Shown here: piece after piece, positions 53,582-61,855 of the stretch
Numbering within the stretch: the stretch's first letter is position 1
How the letters are laid out: every line of letters starts with the position of its first letter
Origin: Granulosicoccus sp045110515
GTDB taxonomy: Bacteria > Pseudomonadota > Gammaproteobacteria > Granulosicoccales > Granulosicoccaceae
Assembly (NCBI GenBank): GCA_045110515.1
Contig: JBGCGD010000004.1
Location: 119,945 to 183,944 of the forward strand
DNA length: 64,000 nt
Reading direction: 5' to 3'
Notes under the pieces: generated by a model
What the model saw: the letters and a program-made list of their open reading frames with translations, nothing else
What the model was told of the DNA's origin: nothing
Databases searched by the model: none
Position numbers and translations under genes: made by a program

Positions 53582-54949
53582 ATGACCCCTGACAATCACG
53601 ACTTCTGGTTTCTGCCTCTGGGCGGCTGCGGGGAAATCGGCATGAACATGAATTTATACGGCCACGATGAGCAGTGGTTGATGGTCGACTGTGGGGTCAC
53701 CTTTCGCGATGCTGATGGCAGTAACTCCAGTGGATACGATATCCAGATGCCTGACCCCGAGTTTATTAGCCAAAGATCTGAGCAACTGCAGGCACTGCTA
53801 CTCACTCACGCCCATGAAGATCATATTGGTGCTGTTGCACATCTATGGAAACGGCTTCGCTGCCCGGTCTATGCCACGGCATTTACTGCCGAGATGCTCA
53901 GACGTAAACTGGTTGAGCATGGACTGCAAGACAAAGTTCCGATGCATCTCATCGATGCCGGAGATCGGATTCAAATAGGTGTTTTTGACATCGAATGGAT
54001 TCCCAACACACACTCAATACCTAGCCCATGTGGTGTGGTGATACGCACATCTGCTGGCAGTGTCTTTCACACAGCCGATTGGAAACTAGACAAACATCCT
54101 CAGGTGGGGCACGGCTTCAGCGAACCAACCTACCGAGCTATCGGTGAATCTGGCGTACAAGCGATGGTGTGCGATTCCACGTGTGCGGATCAGCCGGGGC
54201 ATTCACTGTCTGAAGGCGAATTGTATGAAGGGCTCTACAAACACATTAATAGTGCAAGCGGCAGAGTCATAGTGGCTTGTTTCGGCAGCAATATCGCGAG
54301 ACTTCATACCTTGGCCAAAGTGGCCTCAGCAACCAATCGGCACTTGGGGCTACTCGGCCGTTCTCTAATTACCACCGCCTCAGCAGCAAGAACCACAGGG
54401 CTATGGCCAAGCGAGGCCAGCCTGGTTCAATCCGAACATTTAGCCTATCTGCCCAGAGAGACCCTACTACTTGTTGCAACAGGTAGCCAGGGAGAGCCCC
54501 GAACAGCATTGAACCGCCTTAGCCATGACAGTTTCCGAGATCTGTCCTTAGAGGAAGGCGACACAGTGATATTCAGTGCTCGCGCAATACCGGGAAACGA
54601 AATATCTATTCAAAACCTAATTGCCCGACTCAGCGCCCGTAGCATCAAAGTAATAACTCCGGAGGAATCTGAATTACCGATACATGCGTCCGGACATCCC
54701 GGAGCAGAAGAACTACGCAGCCTCTATGATTGGGTTAAACCTCGTGTTCTAATTCCGGTTCATGGAGAACAATCGCATATGACAGCACAAAGTGCGCTTG
54801 CTAAAGCTTGCGGTATCAGCAAACAACTGACCGGTAAAAACGGAGATTTATTTATGTTAGCCCCCACCACTGCCATTCGACGTAATGCAGTGAATTGTGG
54901 TCGGCTCGGCGTGGGTAAACAGAACTTGGAAAAAATCAGTTGCTCGTAG
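53582..54949 (+). CDS. RNase J-type metallo-beta-lactamase nuclease
   Basis: 455 residues from ATG 53582; the frame's first ATG at 53546 has no ribosome-binding site and adds a non-conserved piece. Metallo-beta-lactamase motifs: LPLGGCGEIGMN start, THAHEDHIG (HxHxDH), TADWKLD, and beta-CASP elements (STCADQPGHSLSE, FGSNIARL, GHPGAEELRSLYDWVKPRVLIPVHGE). It stops where the RNase J C-terminal domain would begin, so it is the short form (usual length about 550). RNase J acts in RNA decay and 5'-end processing; gammaproteobacteria mostly rely on RNase E. Convergent with the next gene. Confidence 0.88.
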   Translation: MTPDNHDFWFLPLGGCGEIGMNMNLYGHDEQWLMVDCGVTFRDADGSNSSGYDIQMPDPEFISQRSEQLQALLLTHAHEDHIGAVAHLWKRLRCPVYATAFTAEMLRRKLVEHGLQDKVPMHLIDAGDRIQIGVFDIEWIPNTHSIPSPCGVVIRTSAGSVFHTADWKLDKHPQVGHGFSEPTYRAIGESGVQAMVCDSTCADQPGHSLSEGELYEGLYKHINSASGRVIVACFGSNIARLHTLAKVASATNRHLGLLGRSLITTASAARTTGLWPSEASLVQSEHLAYLPRETLLLVATGSQGEPRTALNRLSHDSFRDLSLEEGDTVIFSARAIPGNEISIQNLIARLSARSIKVITPEESELPIHASGHPGAEELRSLYDWVKPRVLIPVHGEQSHMTAQSALAKACGISKQLTGKNGDLFMLAPTTAIRRNAVNCGRLGVGKQNLEKISCS

Positions 54950-54956
54950 AAATGCA

Positions 54957-55754
54957 TTAAGCAATTGCCGCTAATCGCGGCTCGCCTATCTCTTGATCAC
55001 CCATGAGCTTCTGAGCAACGGGGATTAGCCGATACCCGATGTTGCGTAGCCGTTTCAGCTGCCAACCATTTTCAGTATTTAGTAACAGCTTTTTTCTTAG
55101 TTGGGACACTGCAGTATCGATGCGTCGGGTGTCATTAGTGGCAGGCAGGGACCAGATTAACGTCATTAATTCGCTATTACAAACAACTCGGTCCCGATTG
55201 GAAAACAAGTAATAAGCCAGCTCGTATTCCTTAGGGCTTAAATCAATTGCCTTGCCCCAGCGCGTAATTTTTCGTTTAGAAGCGTCAAAGTCAATATCGC
55301 CCACGACGAATGATTTGTTAGTGGATGCTTCGTTAAATCGTAGCGAAGCCTCCAATCGGGCTTGCAGCAAAGATTCGTTTTCTCGCAGGTTAAAAAAGTA
55401 ATGTGCGCCGCTGTTTAGCAGCGTCACAACGGTATGCTCGGCCTCGCAATCGGATAAGACAATGATGCGTTGACCCCGAAGCAACTGATCCAAAGGGCCA
55501 AAGTTGTAGTTTTCAGATTTTCTATGGCACAACACGGTGGCAGTAGACTGACTCAGCAGCTGTTCGCAGGCGACTGAGTCCTGAGACAACAATTGCACAA
55601 AAGGCACCCAAGCGCACCGATGGCCACTTCGATTCAATAGGTTGGACACATACTCCGCATCTGTTAGGCAGTTGGATATCAGTAATACCTGACAAGAATT
55701 CTCACTTGACGGGAGCAAGTCATTTTCAAACGTTGGTGTTCCAGCAATGGACAT
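54957..55754 (-). CDS. OmpR-type regulator with degenerate receiver domain
   Basis: 265 residues. The C-terminal winged helix (about 145-245; LSPKEYELAYYLFSNRDRVVC, RRIDTAVSQLRKKLL, LRNIGYRLIPV) is a normal OmpR/PhoB type. The N-terminal part (15-130) has the receiver-like alternation of strands and helices but lacks the acidic pair, has no Asp at the beta-3 phosphorylation site (TATVLCHRKSE) and no Lys at beta-5 (AHYFFNLREN). It is therefore expected to work without phosphorylation. GAGG stands 8 nt before the ATG. No kinase gene is adjacent; it converges on the RNase J-type gene. Confidence 0.85.
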   Translation of the reverse strand: MSIAGTPTFENDLLPSSENSCQVLLISNCLTDAEYVSNLLNRSGHRCAWVPFVQLLSQDSVACEQLLSQSTATVLCHRKSENYNFGPLDQLLRGQRIIVLSDCEAEHTVVTLLNSGAHYFFNLRENESLLQARLEASLRFNEASTNKSFVVGDIDFDASKRKITRWGKAIDLSPKEYELAYYLFSNRDRVVCNSELMTLIWSLPATNDTRRIDTAVSQLRKKLLLNTENGWQLKRLRNIGYRLIPVAQKLMGDQEIGEPRLAAIA

Positions 55755-56249
55755 TCAGACTACCTCACAGTGATTAAGTGACTCGTCCATAACTTAGCCA
55801 TACAAACTACGACCATGCGTACACCTCATTGCGTACTAAAAACCCAGGTGAAGTTTATTCGCCAAAACGAAATGTGTCCACACTTGCATTATTTTATATG
55901 CTGGTCGCGTTGAGTTTAGTATACACGCAGCATTTCTACAGCTAACTTTAGAATTGGAAAGGAGACTAGCATTACTCTTAGAAATTACATTGAAGAAGTC
56001 ACAGCACTATGCTCCCTAGCCTGTGCATGGCATTTGACTAATAGTTTGAAATACAAGAAATAGAGGAATTATTTTCTGCCTGAAAGTTTAAATTGAGCGT
56101 GCGGTGCTATTTTCTGACTTGTCTGTTAGCACGAATAACCCAACCATTAGCGCCATCATTTGGATCAACAGCCCGGATTTTAGTGGACCCACGCGACTCA
56201 ATTGCATCCTCAACGACACAACAGATTTGCCCACATCAAAATCGTTTGA
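55755..56249. other. Intergenic region, no gene seen
   Basis: About 495 bp, A+T-rich. It should contain the promoter of the divergent-direction regulator gene (minus strand) and ends at the terminator of the peroxidase-like gene. Short open frames lack support. Confidence 0.5.
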
Positions 56250-56280
56250 AAAAAAAGGATCCCGCAAACGCAGGATCCGT
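56250..56280 (-). terminator. Terminator of the di-heme peroxidase-like gene
   Basis: On the minus strand GGATCCTGC pairs with GCGGGATCC (8 Watson-Crick pairs plus a G-T pair, GTTT loop) and is followed by eight Ts. About 25 bp beyond the stop codon. Confidence 0.88.
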
Positions 56281-56305
56281 ATTTAAATTTAAAACCTTGT
56301 CGTGT

Positions 56306-57880
56306 TTATTGACCTAGCGGAGCTCCATTACGATCTATCCCGTTCAGCTGCCGGCCATCTGGACCCGTGCTCTGTGGATCCGCTACCCAAGGTCGCATAC
56401 ACATAGGATCCTCAACACATGGGTCTGTAAGCGCTTCCAGAAACAGCACCAGCTCTTCTTGTTCAACGGCAGTGAGATTCGCATTGACGAACTGATCGTC
56501 GCCTGTGTTCCTATCGTTTTCCAGCTCTTGCAATGCTAGTGCACTATTCGCTCTGGCTTCAGGATAAAGAGTCGCGCAGTCAGCCATCGTGCTGAACTGT
56601 TCTACACCACAGACTCCACCTCGATTAAACCAATCGATGACCGCCTGTTCAGGATCACTGTAATGCTCAACCACTTGCTCTAACGTATCGTAGGCGCCGG
56701 CATGACCGTAGGGGGCTGTTGCAGAAACGTTAAGTAAGGTCGGTGTGCGAAATTTATAACGATCCATCGGGTTACCGGTCTCGCGCTCACGGCCGAAGTC
56801 ATCGGCATTTCCATTGCCTTTACCCTCACCCAGTTGAATAACGGCTACGTTATGCATCGCTTCGTCGGTAAAGAAATCCCCGGAGTGGCAGTTAGAACAG
56901 CCGGCACCGCCCTCTTCAACCGGCGTAAAAAACAAAAGGGCTCCTCGCTTCTCGGCTGCAGTCAAAGCATTGCTATCGCCGTTCACCCATCGATTAAATG
57001 AGTTGTTAGTGAATACCATCGATCGTTCGTATTCAGCTAATGCAAAGGCTATGTTGTTGTAGTTGATAAGCTCGTCAGCTGATCCTGCTGGTTGATCGAA
57101 GGCTGCTCGGAATCGGCCCAGCCAGGTGTTTTCACCCATCTCACCAGCACCATCACCGTAGTCACCAATTCGCTGGGCAAGGCGAGATCGAATAGTTTCG
57201 TTGTCCGCACCAGTTAAGAACGCGCCGGTTTTCATTTCAGCTGCTGATGTGACTGGGAAATGAGCCTGCGCTACCGTTAAGTTTTCTCCGGCTTCTGGGT
57301 CTGCAACATTAAATGCTGTGTCAGGAGTTCTTATGGTCGCGCCTGCGCCGTTATCAGCCGGGTTGGCATCAAGGTTTTCCACACGACCGTCCCAAAACAA
57401 AACGCTGTCCCACAACCCCATATTGAAAACTGAAGGGGCATTTCTTGGCACGTTGGGATGACCGGATTCTGAATGTATCCTGCCCGGCCCCATGAGTGCT
57501 GGGTTTAATGCTCCTACGCCCACTGAGAGCGAGAGGTCATCACCGCCCCCCATATTCGGATGATGGCAAGTTACGCATGCAACCTCAAAGTTGCCTCCTA
57601 AGCTTGTGGTAAAGAATAGATCCTTACCTAGCTGCGCAACAGGGTCGGTGATTGCCGGCAGCGTTCTGCCGTCTTCAACATCACCTGTGATGCCAGCCGG
57701 AGAGATCCGCTGGCGGAGCTGAGTATCTAATGGATCTGCCACCGATTGCGCGTTGCCAACAACGACACCATCGCCACAACTGCTTAGCAATAATGCATTG
57801 AGCGCTACGCCAACACAAACCGATACTCTACGATGCTTAGCTAGTAAGGCCACTTTTATTCCACTCGAATTCATAATCAT
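56306..57880 (-). CDS. Di-heme cytochrome c peroxidase/MauG-family lipoprotein
   Basis: 524 residues, longer than classical CcpA (about 330). A lipobox-type signal (LNALLLSSC, Cys near 35) predicts a lipid-anchored periplasmic protein. Two c-type heme motifs: CVTCH (near 102) and CSNCH (near 327), with LGKDLFFTTSLGG before the first and FRTPTLLNVSATAPYGHAGAYDTL after the second (seen in pieces), typical of the peroxidase/MauG superfamily. The family reduces peroxide or makes oxidative protein modifications; which applies here is unclear, and no MauG substrate gene is adjacent. Monocistronic. Confidence 0.88.
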   Translation of the reverse strand: MIMNSSGIKVALLAKHRRVSVCVGVALNALLLSSCGDGVVVGNAQSVADPLDTQLRQRISPAGITGDVEDGRTLPAITDPVAQLGKDLFFTTSLGGNFEVACVTCHHPNMGGGDDLSLSVGVGALNPALMGPGRIHSESGHPNVPRNAPSVFNMGLWDSVLFWDGRVENLDANPADNGAGATIRTPDTAFNVADPEAGENLTVAQAHFPVTSAAEMKTGAFLTGADNETIRSRLAQRIGDYGDGAGEMGENTWLGRFRAAFDQPAGSADELINYNNIAFALAEYERSMVFTNNSFNRWVNGDSNALTAAEKRGALLFFTPVEEGGAGCSNCHSGDFFTDEAMHNVAVIQLGEGKGNGNADDFGRERETGNPMDRYKFRTPTLLNVSATAPYGHAGAYDTLEQVVEHYSDPEQAVIDWFNRGGVCGVEQFSTMADCATLYPEARANSALALQELENDRNTGDDQFVNANLTAVEQEELVLFLEALTDPCVEDPMCMRPWVADPQSTGPDGRQLNGIDRNGAPLGQ

Positions 57881-58092
57881 GTAACCGTATTACGACGCCC
57901 TAAGAATTCGGTGGAGCTACACCGTCTTATCTTGTGAACAGACCCACTATTTTGTTTTTACAAATGGTAAACAAGCACAAATCTGGTGGTCACATACCGT
58001 TCGTTGAGCTATCACGAATCACGAAAAACGCTTTACAGCGCCTTCTCCGGAGAGCTTATCAGCATCATTACAAAAACATCGTTACTTATTTT

Positions 58093-59127
58093 TTACGCTG
58101 ATTGGTCACCTTGTAATGAGAAGTCGATCAACTTCTGGAGCTTTGCGCCGAGTGCAAAATCCGGCTCTGCTGCGGACGAGTTTTTGATAGCATCTATAAA
58201 GCGCTGGTAGTTAGTCGGTACAGGCGCAGTTTCTACGGTTTGCCAATTGGCAGTTTGTAGATTTTCTCCCAGACAAATATTCAGGGTACTTACCTTGTTT
58301 TCGAAAAGTACTTCTAGACCGCCCAGTGTTCCGTATATGCGCAGCCTTAAATCGTTGAGATGTCCACTGGCAAACCGGGTTGCCGAAATTGTACCTATCG
58401 CGCCATTCTCAAGCTCTGTGTGCATTACAAAACTATCGTTAGCATCCAGTACATAATCTTGAATTTTCCCCCCAGAGGCTTTATCGAATGTTTTTACAAG
58501 GCTTCTTGATGTTTTAGGCAAGCTACCGGCTACAAACGTCGCGAAGTCGAGTATGTGCACCCCAACATCACCCAACACACCATTGGAACCATGCTGGGAC
58601 GATAACCTCCACAACCACTGCTCTTCTGTTTTCCAGTCTCCCCAGGCCGGCTGAGTTAACCAACTCTGCAGATAGGAGGCTTCGAAATGCCGGATAGAAC
58701 CGATAGCGCCGTCGCCGACCAGGTTTTTTGCATATTGCAATGCTGGCACTTCTCTGTAACTTAAATTGACACAATTGACGATTCCAGCCGCTGACGCTTT
58801 TTCAGCCATCTCCAATGCATCAGGGTAATTAGATGCCAGCGGCTTCTCACACATAATATGTTTGCCCGCAGCAATAAACGGTAGGCTCGTTGCGTGATGA
58901 ACGCCATCAGGCGTTGCATTCGATACAGCGTCGAATTCATTCCAATCCAGTAGCTCTTGAATTGATGTGAACGCTCGATCAATACCGTGTTCTTTACAAA
59001 ACGTCTCGGCCCGGTTGAGGTCAGTGTCAACACCGGCTACAACCTCTACGCCTTCCTGACACGCATACCCCTTGGCATGGTTGGCAGCCATAGAACCGGT
59101 ACCAACAATTGCGACTCTTATAGGCAT
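58093..59127 (-). CDS. Gfo/Idh/MocA-family oxidoreductase
   Basis: 344 residues. The Rossmann half has VAIVGTGSMAANHAKG and the CEKPL (EKP) motif; the second half has GDVGVHILDF with the catalytic His. These NAD(P)-dependent enzymes act on sugars, inositols or related polyols; the substrate cannot be read. It starts right at the stop of the ThuA-like gene (59128), forming a two-gene operon. ThuA-like and Gfo/Idh/MocA partners are commonly paired in sugar-utilisation loci. Confidence 0.92.
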   Translation of the reverse strand: MPIRVAIVGTGSMAANHAKGYACQEGVEVVAGVDTDLNRAETFCKEHGIDRAFTSIQELLDWNEFDAVSNATPDGVHHATSLPFIAAGKHIMCEKPLASNYPDALEMAEKASAAGIVNCVNLSYREVPALQYAKNLVGDGAIGSIRHFEASYLQSWLTQPAWGDWKTEEQWLWRLSSQHGSNGVLGDVGVHILDFATFVAGSLPKTSRSLVKTFDKASGGKIQDYVLDANDSFVMHTELENGAIGTISATRFASGHLNDLRLRIYGTLGGLEVLFENKVSTLNICLGENLQTANWQTVETAPVPTNYQRFIDAIKNSSAAEPDFALGAKLQKLIDFSLQGDQSA

Positions 59128-59910
59128 TTATTTAAATCCATCCTCGCCTGCTTCGTGTAATTTCGCACCTCTTTCAATTAATGGCTCAATGGATTGTTCA
59201 ACCGGCCTATTAGGGGCATCGGTCCCTTGTTGCACTCGAGCTGCTGAGTTATGCGCCCAATGCACAGCATTTTTCAACACTCTCTGCACATTGGCATCGT
59301 GGTAAGTCGGGTAAGTTTCATGCCCCGGACGGAAGTAGAACACGTTGCCTGCGCCGCGCTTATACGTCAGCCCAGAGCGAAACACCTCTCCACCTTGAAA
59401 CCAACTAATTAGTACCGTCTCCAAAGGCTCAGGGACTGAGAACGGCTCTCCGTACATCTCCTCGTTCTCCAATTCAAAGTAATCGGGTAAACCACGAACG
59501 ATTGGATGATTCCGACTGGTTACCCATAAGCGCTCCCTCTCGCCTGCTTCACGCCAGGTTAAGTTGCAGGCAGTACCCATGAGTAACTTAAACACCTTGG
59601 CAAAGTGGGCAGAGTGCAAAAGCAAAAGACCCATCCCCGACCACACGTGTCGCACAACACGTTCGGCAACCTCATCGGAGACTTCACCGTGAGCAGCGTG
59701 TCCCCACCAAATAAGAACATCGGTATCAGCTAGGCGTGCCTCAGAAAGCCCATGCTCCGGCTCCTGCAAAGTGGCAGTTGTGGCCTGTATCTCGGGGTCG
59801 TTGTTAAGAGACTCGGCGATACATCCATGCATACCGTTTGGATAAATTTCCGCAACGGTTTTATTCGTTTGCTCATGGACGTTCTCACCCCACACAACCG
59901 TTTTAATCAT
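59128..59910 (-). CDS. ThuA-like domain protein (trehalose-utilisation type)
   Basis: 260 residues from ATG 59910 (MIKTVVWGENVHE); the longer frame to 59991 adds a non-conserved piece. The glutamine-amidotransferase-like fold is seen in VLIWWGHAAHGEVSDE, GLLLLHSAHFAKVFKLLMG, the catalytic-type GTACNLTWREAGE region and RSGLTYKRGAGNVFYFRPGHETYPTYH (short pieces). ThuA proteins are linked to uptake or catabolism of disaccharides, but their chemistry is unresolved. Directly followed by the oxidoreductase gene. Confidence 0.9.
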   Translation of the reverse strand: MIKTVVWGENVHEQTNKTVAEIYPNGMHGCIAESLNNDPEIQATTATLQEPEHGLSEARLADTDVLIWWGHAAHGEVSDEVAERVVRHVWSGMGLLLLHSAHFAKVFKLLMGTACNLTWREAGERERLWVTSRNHPIVRGLPDYFELENEEMYGEPFSVPEPLETVLISWFQGGEVFRSGLTYKRGAGNVFYFRPGHETYPTYHDANVQRVLKNAVHWAHNSAARVQQGTDAPNRPVEQSIEPLIERGAKLHEAGEDGFK

Positions 59911-60255
59911 TTTGTTTAGCCTTAAAAATTTTGGTGACGACCCGTATGCCTGTGGCACTGCTTGAGCACCGAAAGAGCAAACGCTATCCACTTAAAATTA
60001 CCACGGATTCGAGCTGGTCTTCCAAGGTGCGTAAGAAATGTACGGCTTGCTGAGTACCAATCGCCGGTTATTCCCCTATTTCATTCTAGACACGCCCCGA
60101 ATGGTACAAAATCTCTATTTTTGGTTGACATTGGTACATATGTTTACATACATTCAAACCGTAATTTAGCCACTTGTATTACAGCGTTTAAGGAGCGGCC
60201 AAAACGGTTCCAGATACAGGTAAGAGTCCCGACCAACCAAAGCGGAAGTATTTTT
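59911..60255. other. Divergent intergenic control region
   Basis: 345 bp between the ThuA-like gene (minus) and the racemase-type gene (plus), probably containing promoters for both. A longer plus-strand open frame crosses it but is not conserved-looking. It holds two copies of TGGTACA (60102-60108 and 60132-60138) about 30 bp apart, and TACATA repeated at 10-bp spacing (60135 and 60145), inside the promoter region of the plus-strand operon. No regulator gene is present next to it. Confidence 0.5.
60125..60154 (+). promoter_or_regulatory. Candidate sigma-70 promoter of the racemase-sulfotransferase-epimerase operon
   Basis: A perfect TTGACA (60125-60130) and TACATT (60149-60154) with an 18-bp spacer, about 100 bp before the ATG at 60256. 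Direct repeats of TACATA in the spacer could be an operator. Confidence 0.5.
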
Positions 60256-61086
60256 ATGACCGATCAGCTGTCCATGCCCAAGCAATGGTCTAAGGAGCAA
60301 AAGCTATTTCCTCATCAAGTGGGGTTCACCTGCCCACCACATGATTGGGATGCCGCGCCAAGCGACTTTTCTAAAATCGCCCCTGACAGCGTTGGAGTGC
60401 ATGGTTGGATGCTGCATGTTCCTGACTATCGACATCAGATTACCCAGAGGAAACAGAATTTTGAGCTGTTAGAGGACTTCGTCCAGTGCATGGCAAACAA
60501 TGGTGCCGATGTCTGCGGGCAAGTCGGGTCTAACTGGGTCCATGCTAGCGGCCTAGGCGTCGAAGGCATCTCCAGCTTCTGTCAGCAGATGGAAGATAAA
60601 TACGGTGTCGCTCTACACATGGCAGGTTATGCGTTAGTGGAAGCACTGCGTGCCATGAATGTTGAAAAAGTAGCGTTGAATGCGGTGTATCACTGGCCGG
60701 ATTGGTGGCAAGGCACCGTTGGGTTTCTAAAAGAGGCGGGCTTCGACGTCGTGTGGGCAGGCAACTTTGTCGATCAGGGTTGGTTTAAATCGCAAGAAGA
60801 GGTCAACGCCTGTCGATGGATTTTCGAGGCTGATTTGGTGCGTAAGAGCTTTGAATATGTGGCAGATAAAGCACCCCAGGCTGACGTATACCTTGCAAAC
60901 GGTATGTGTAATTTTCGTACAGGGCCTGATGGGCAACCCATGCGCATGCTGCACCAAACGGTTGAGCTGGAGAACCTGTTGGGTAAACCCGTCATCGCAC
61001 ACGATACGGCACTCTACTGGCGAATATTCAAATCTCTTTCACTAACACCCACTCGCGACTGCGGACAATTGCTAAGGACTTTGTGA
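60256..61086 (+). CDS. Asp/Glu/hydantoin racemase superfamily protein (maleate isomerase/arylmalonate decarboxylase-like)
   Basis: 276 residues from ATG 60256, which has GGAAG 7 nt upstream; the frame opening at 59962 crosses the divergent promoter region and is rejected. Candidate catalytic Cys are in GADVCGQVGSNW and in LANGMCNFRTGPD, and the final stretch ELENLLGKPVIAHDTALYW matches the superfamily C-terminus. Members include maleate isomerase and arylmalonate decarboxylase. The exact reaction is unknown. Its TGA overlaps the next ATG by one base (TGATG). Confidence 0.82.
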   Translation: MTDQLSMPKQWSKEQKLFPHQVGFTCPPHDWDAAPSDFSKIAPDSVGVHGWMLHVPDYRHQITQRKQNFELLEDFVQCMANNGADVCGQVGSNWVHASGLGVEGISSFCQQMEDKYGVALHMAGYALVEALRAMNVEKVALNAVYHWPDWWQGTVGFLKEAGFDVVWAGNFVDQGWFKSQEEVNACRWIFEADLVRKSFEYVADKAPQADVYLANGMCNFRTGPDGQPMRMLHQTVELENLLGKPVIAHDTALYWRIFKSLSLTPTRDCGQLLRTL

Positions 61087-61832
61087 TGCATAAAATAATT
61101 GCCTTGTGGGCAGTGCCACGATCAACGTCCACCGCATTTGAATGGATGATGCGTCAACGTGGTGATCTCGACTGTTTACATGAACCCTTTGGAGAGGCCT
61201 GGTATCAAGGTGAAGAACCCTTCTGGCAGCGCTGGACACCCAACGAAAAAACAACACCCGGGCTAAGCCTTGAAAGTGTTTGGGAGGATATAAAAGCACG
61301 CGCTGAAAAACAGCCGGTGTTTATCAAAGACTTCCCACACTACATTAATCACCTATGGGACGAAGAATTTCTCTCCCAATTCACACATGCATTTCTGATA
61401 CGAGACCCTGCGCTCACCATTAGCTCTATGTTCGATAAGTGGCCCGATTTCGATGAGGGTGAAGTGGGCTTTCCAGAGCAACGCGCATTATTTGATTTAT
61501 TAAGCGCCCTTAACGGATCACCCCCACCCGTTTTCGATAGCGGTGATCTGTTAGAAGACCCGCCGACCATGGTTAAAGCGTTTTGTGAAAGCGTTGATAT
61601 ACCGTTTATCCCCAGTGCGTTGAGTTGGGAACCAGGCGCTAAAACCGACGACTACAGTTGGTGGGACGGCGGATCATTTCATCAGAACCTGAAAAGCTCT
61701 ACAGGTCTTAAAGCGCAGAAACGTCGCTATGTCGAACTGGATGACTTACCCGAACGCGTAAAGCAAGTACACAGACGCATGAAGCCCCACTACGACCGGC
61801 TCTATTCACACCGTATACGCAACCCACATTAA
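61086..61832 (+). CDS. Sulfotransferase-family protein
   Basis: 248 residues. The N-terminal P-loop-like WAVPRSTSTAFEWMM matches the 5'-phosphosulfate-binding loop, and AFLIRDPALTISSM matches the 3'-phosphate motif of PAPS-dependent sulfotransferases. The start used is the ATG overlapping the upstream TGA; AAGGA lies 7-8 nt before it. Placed between two isomerase-type genes, it may sulfate, or act on, the same small molecule; the substrate is unknown. Some members of this fold lack demonstrated sulfotransferase activity. Confidence 0.85.
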   Translation: MHKIIALWAVPRSTSTAFEWMMRQRGDLDCLHEPFGEAWYQGEEPFWQRWTPNEKTTPGLSLESVWEDIKARAEKQPVFIKDFPHYINHLWDEEFLSQFTHAFLIRDPALTISSMFDKWPDFDEGEVGFPEQRALFDLLSALNGSPPPVFDSGDLLEDPPTMVKAFCESVDIPFIPSALSWEPGAKTDDYSWWDGGSFHQNLKSSTGLKAQKRRYVELDDLPERVKQVHRRMKPHYDRLYSHRIRNPH

Positions 61833-61855
61833 GTTAATTTATAGGATTCATCTGG

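Noticed and set aside
56093..56317. Plus-strand 74-codon frame over the peroxidase terminator
   Set aside because: It runs through the terminator hairpin into the opposite gene, with no ribosome-binding site.
59962..60255. N-terminal extension of the racemase-type frame by 98 codons
   Set aside because: It crosses the divergent promoter region, lacks a ribosome-binding site at its first ATG and shows no conserved sequence; ATG at 60256 has GGAAG upstream.
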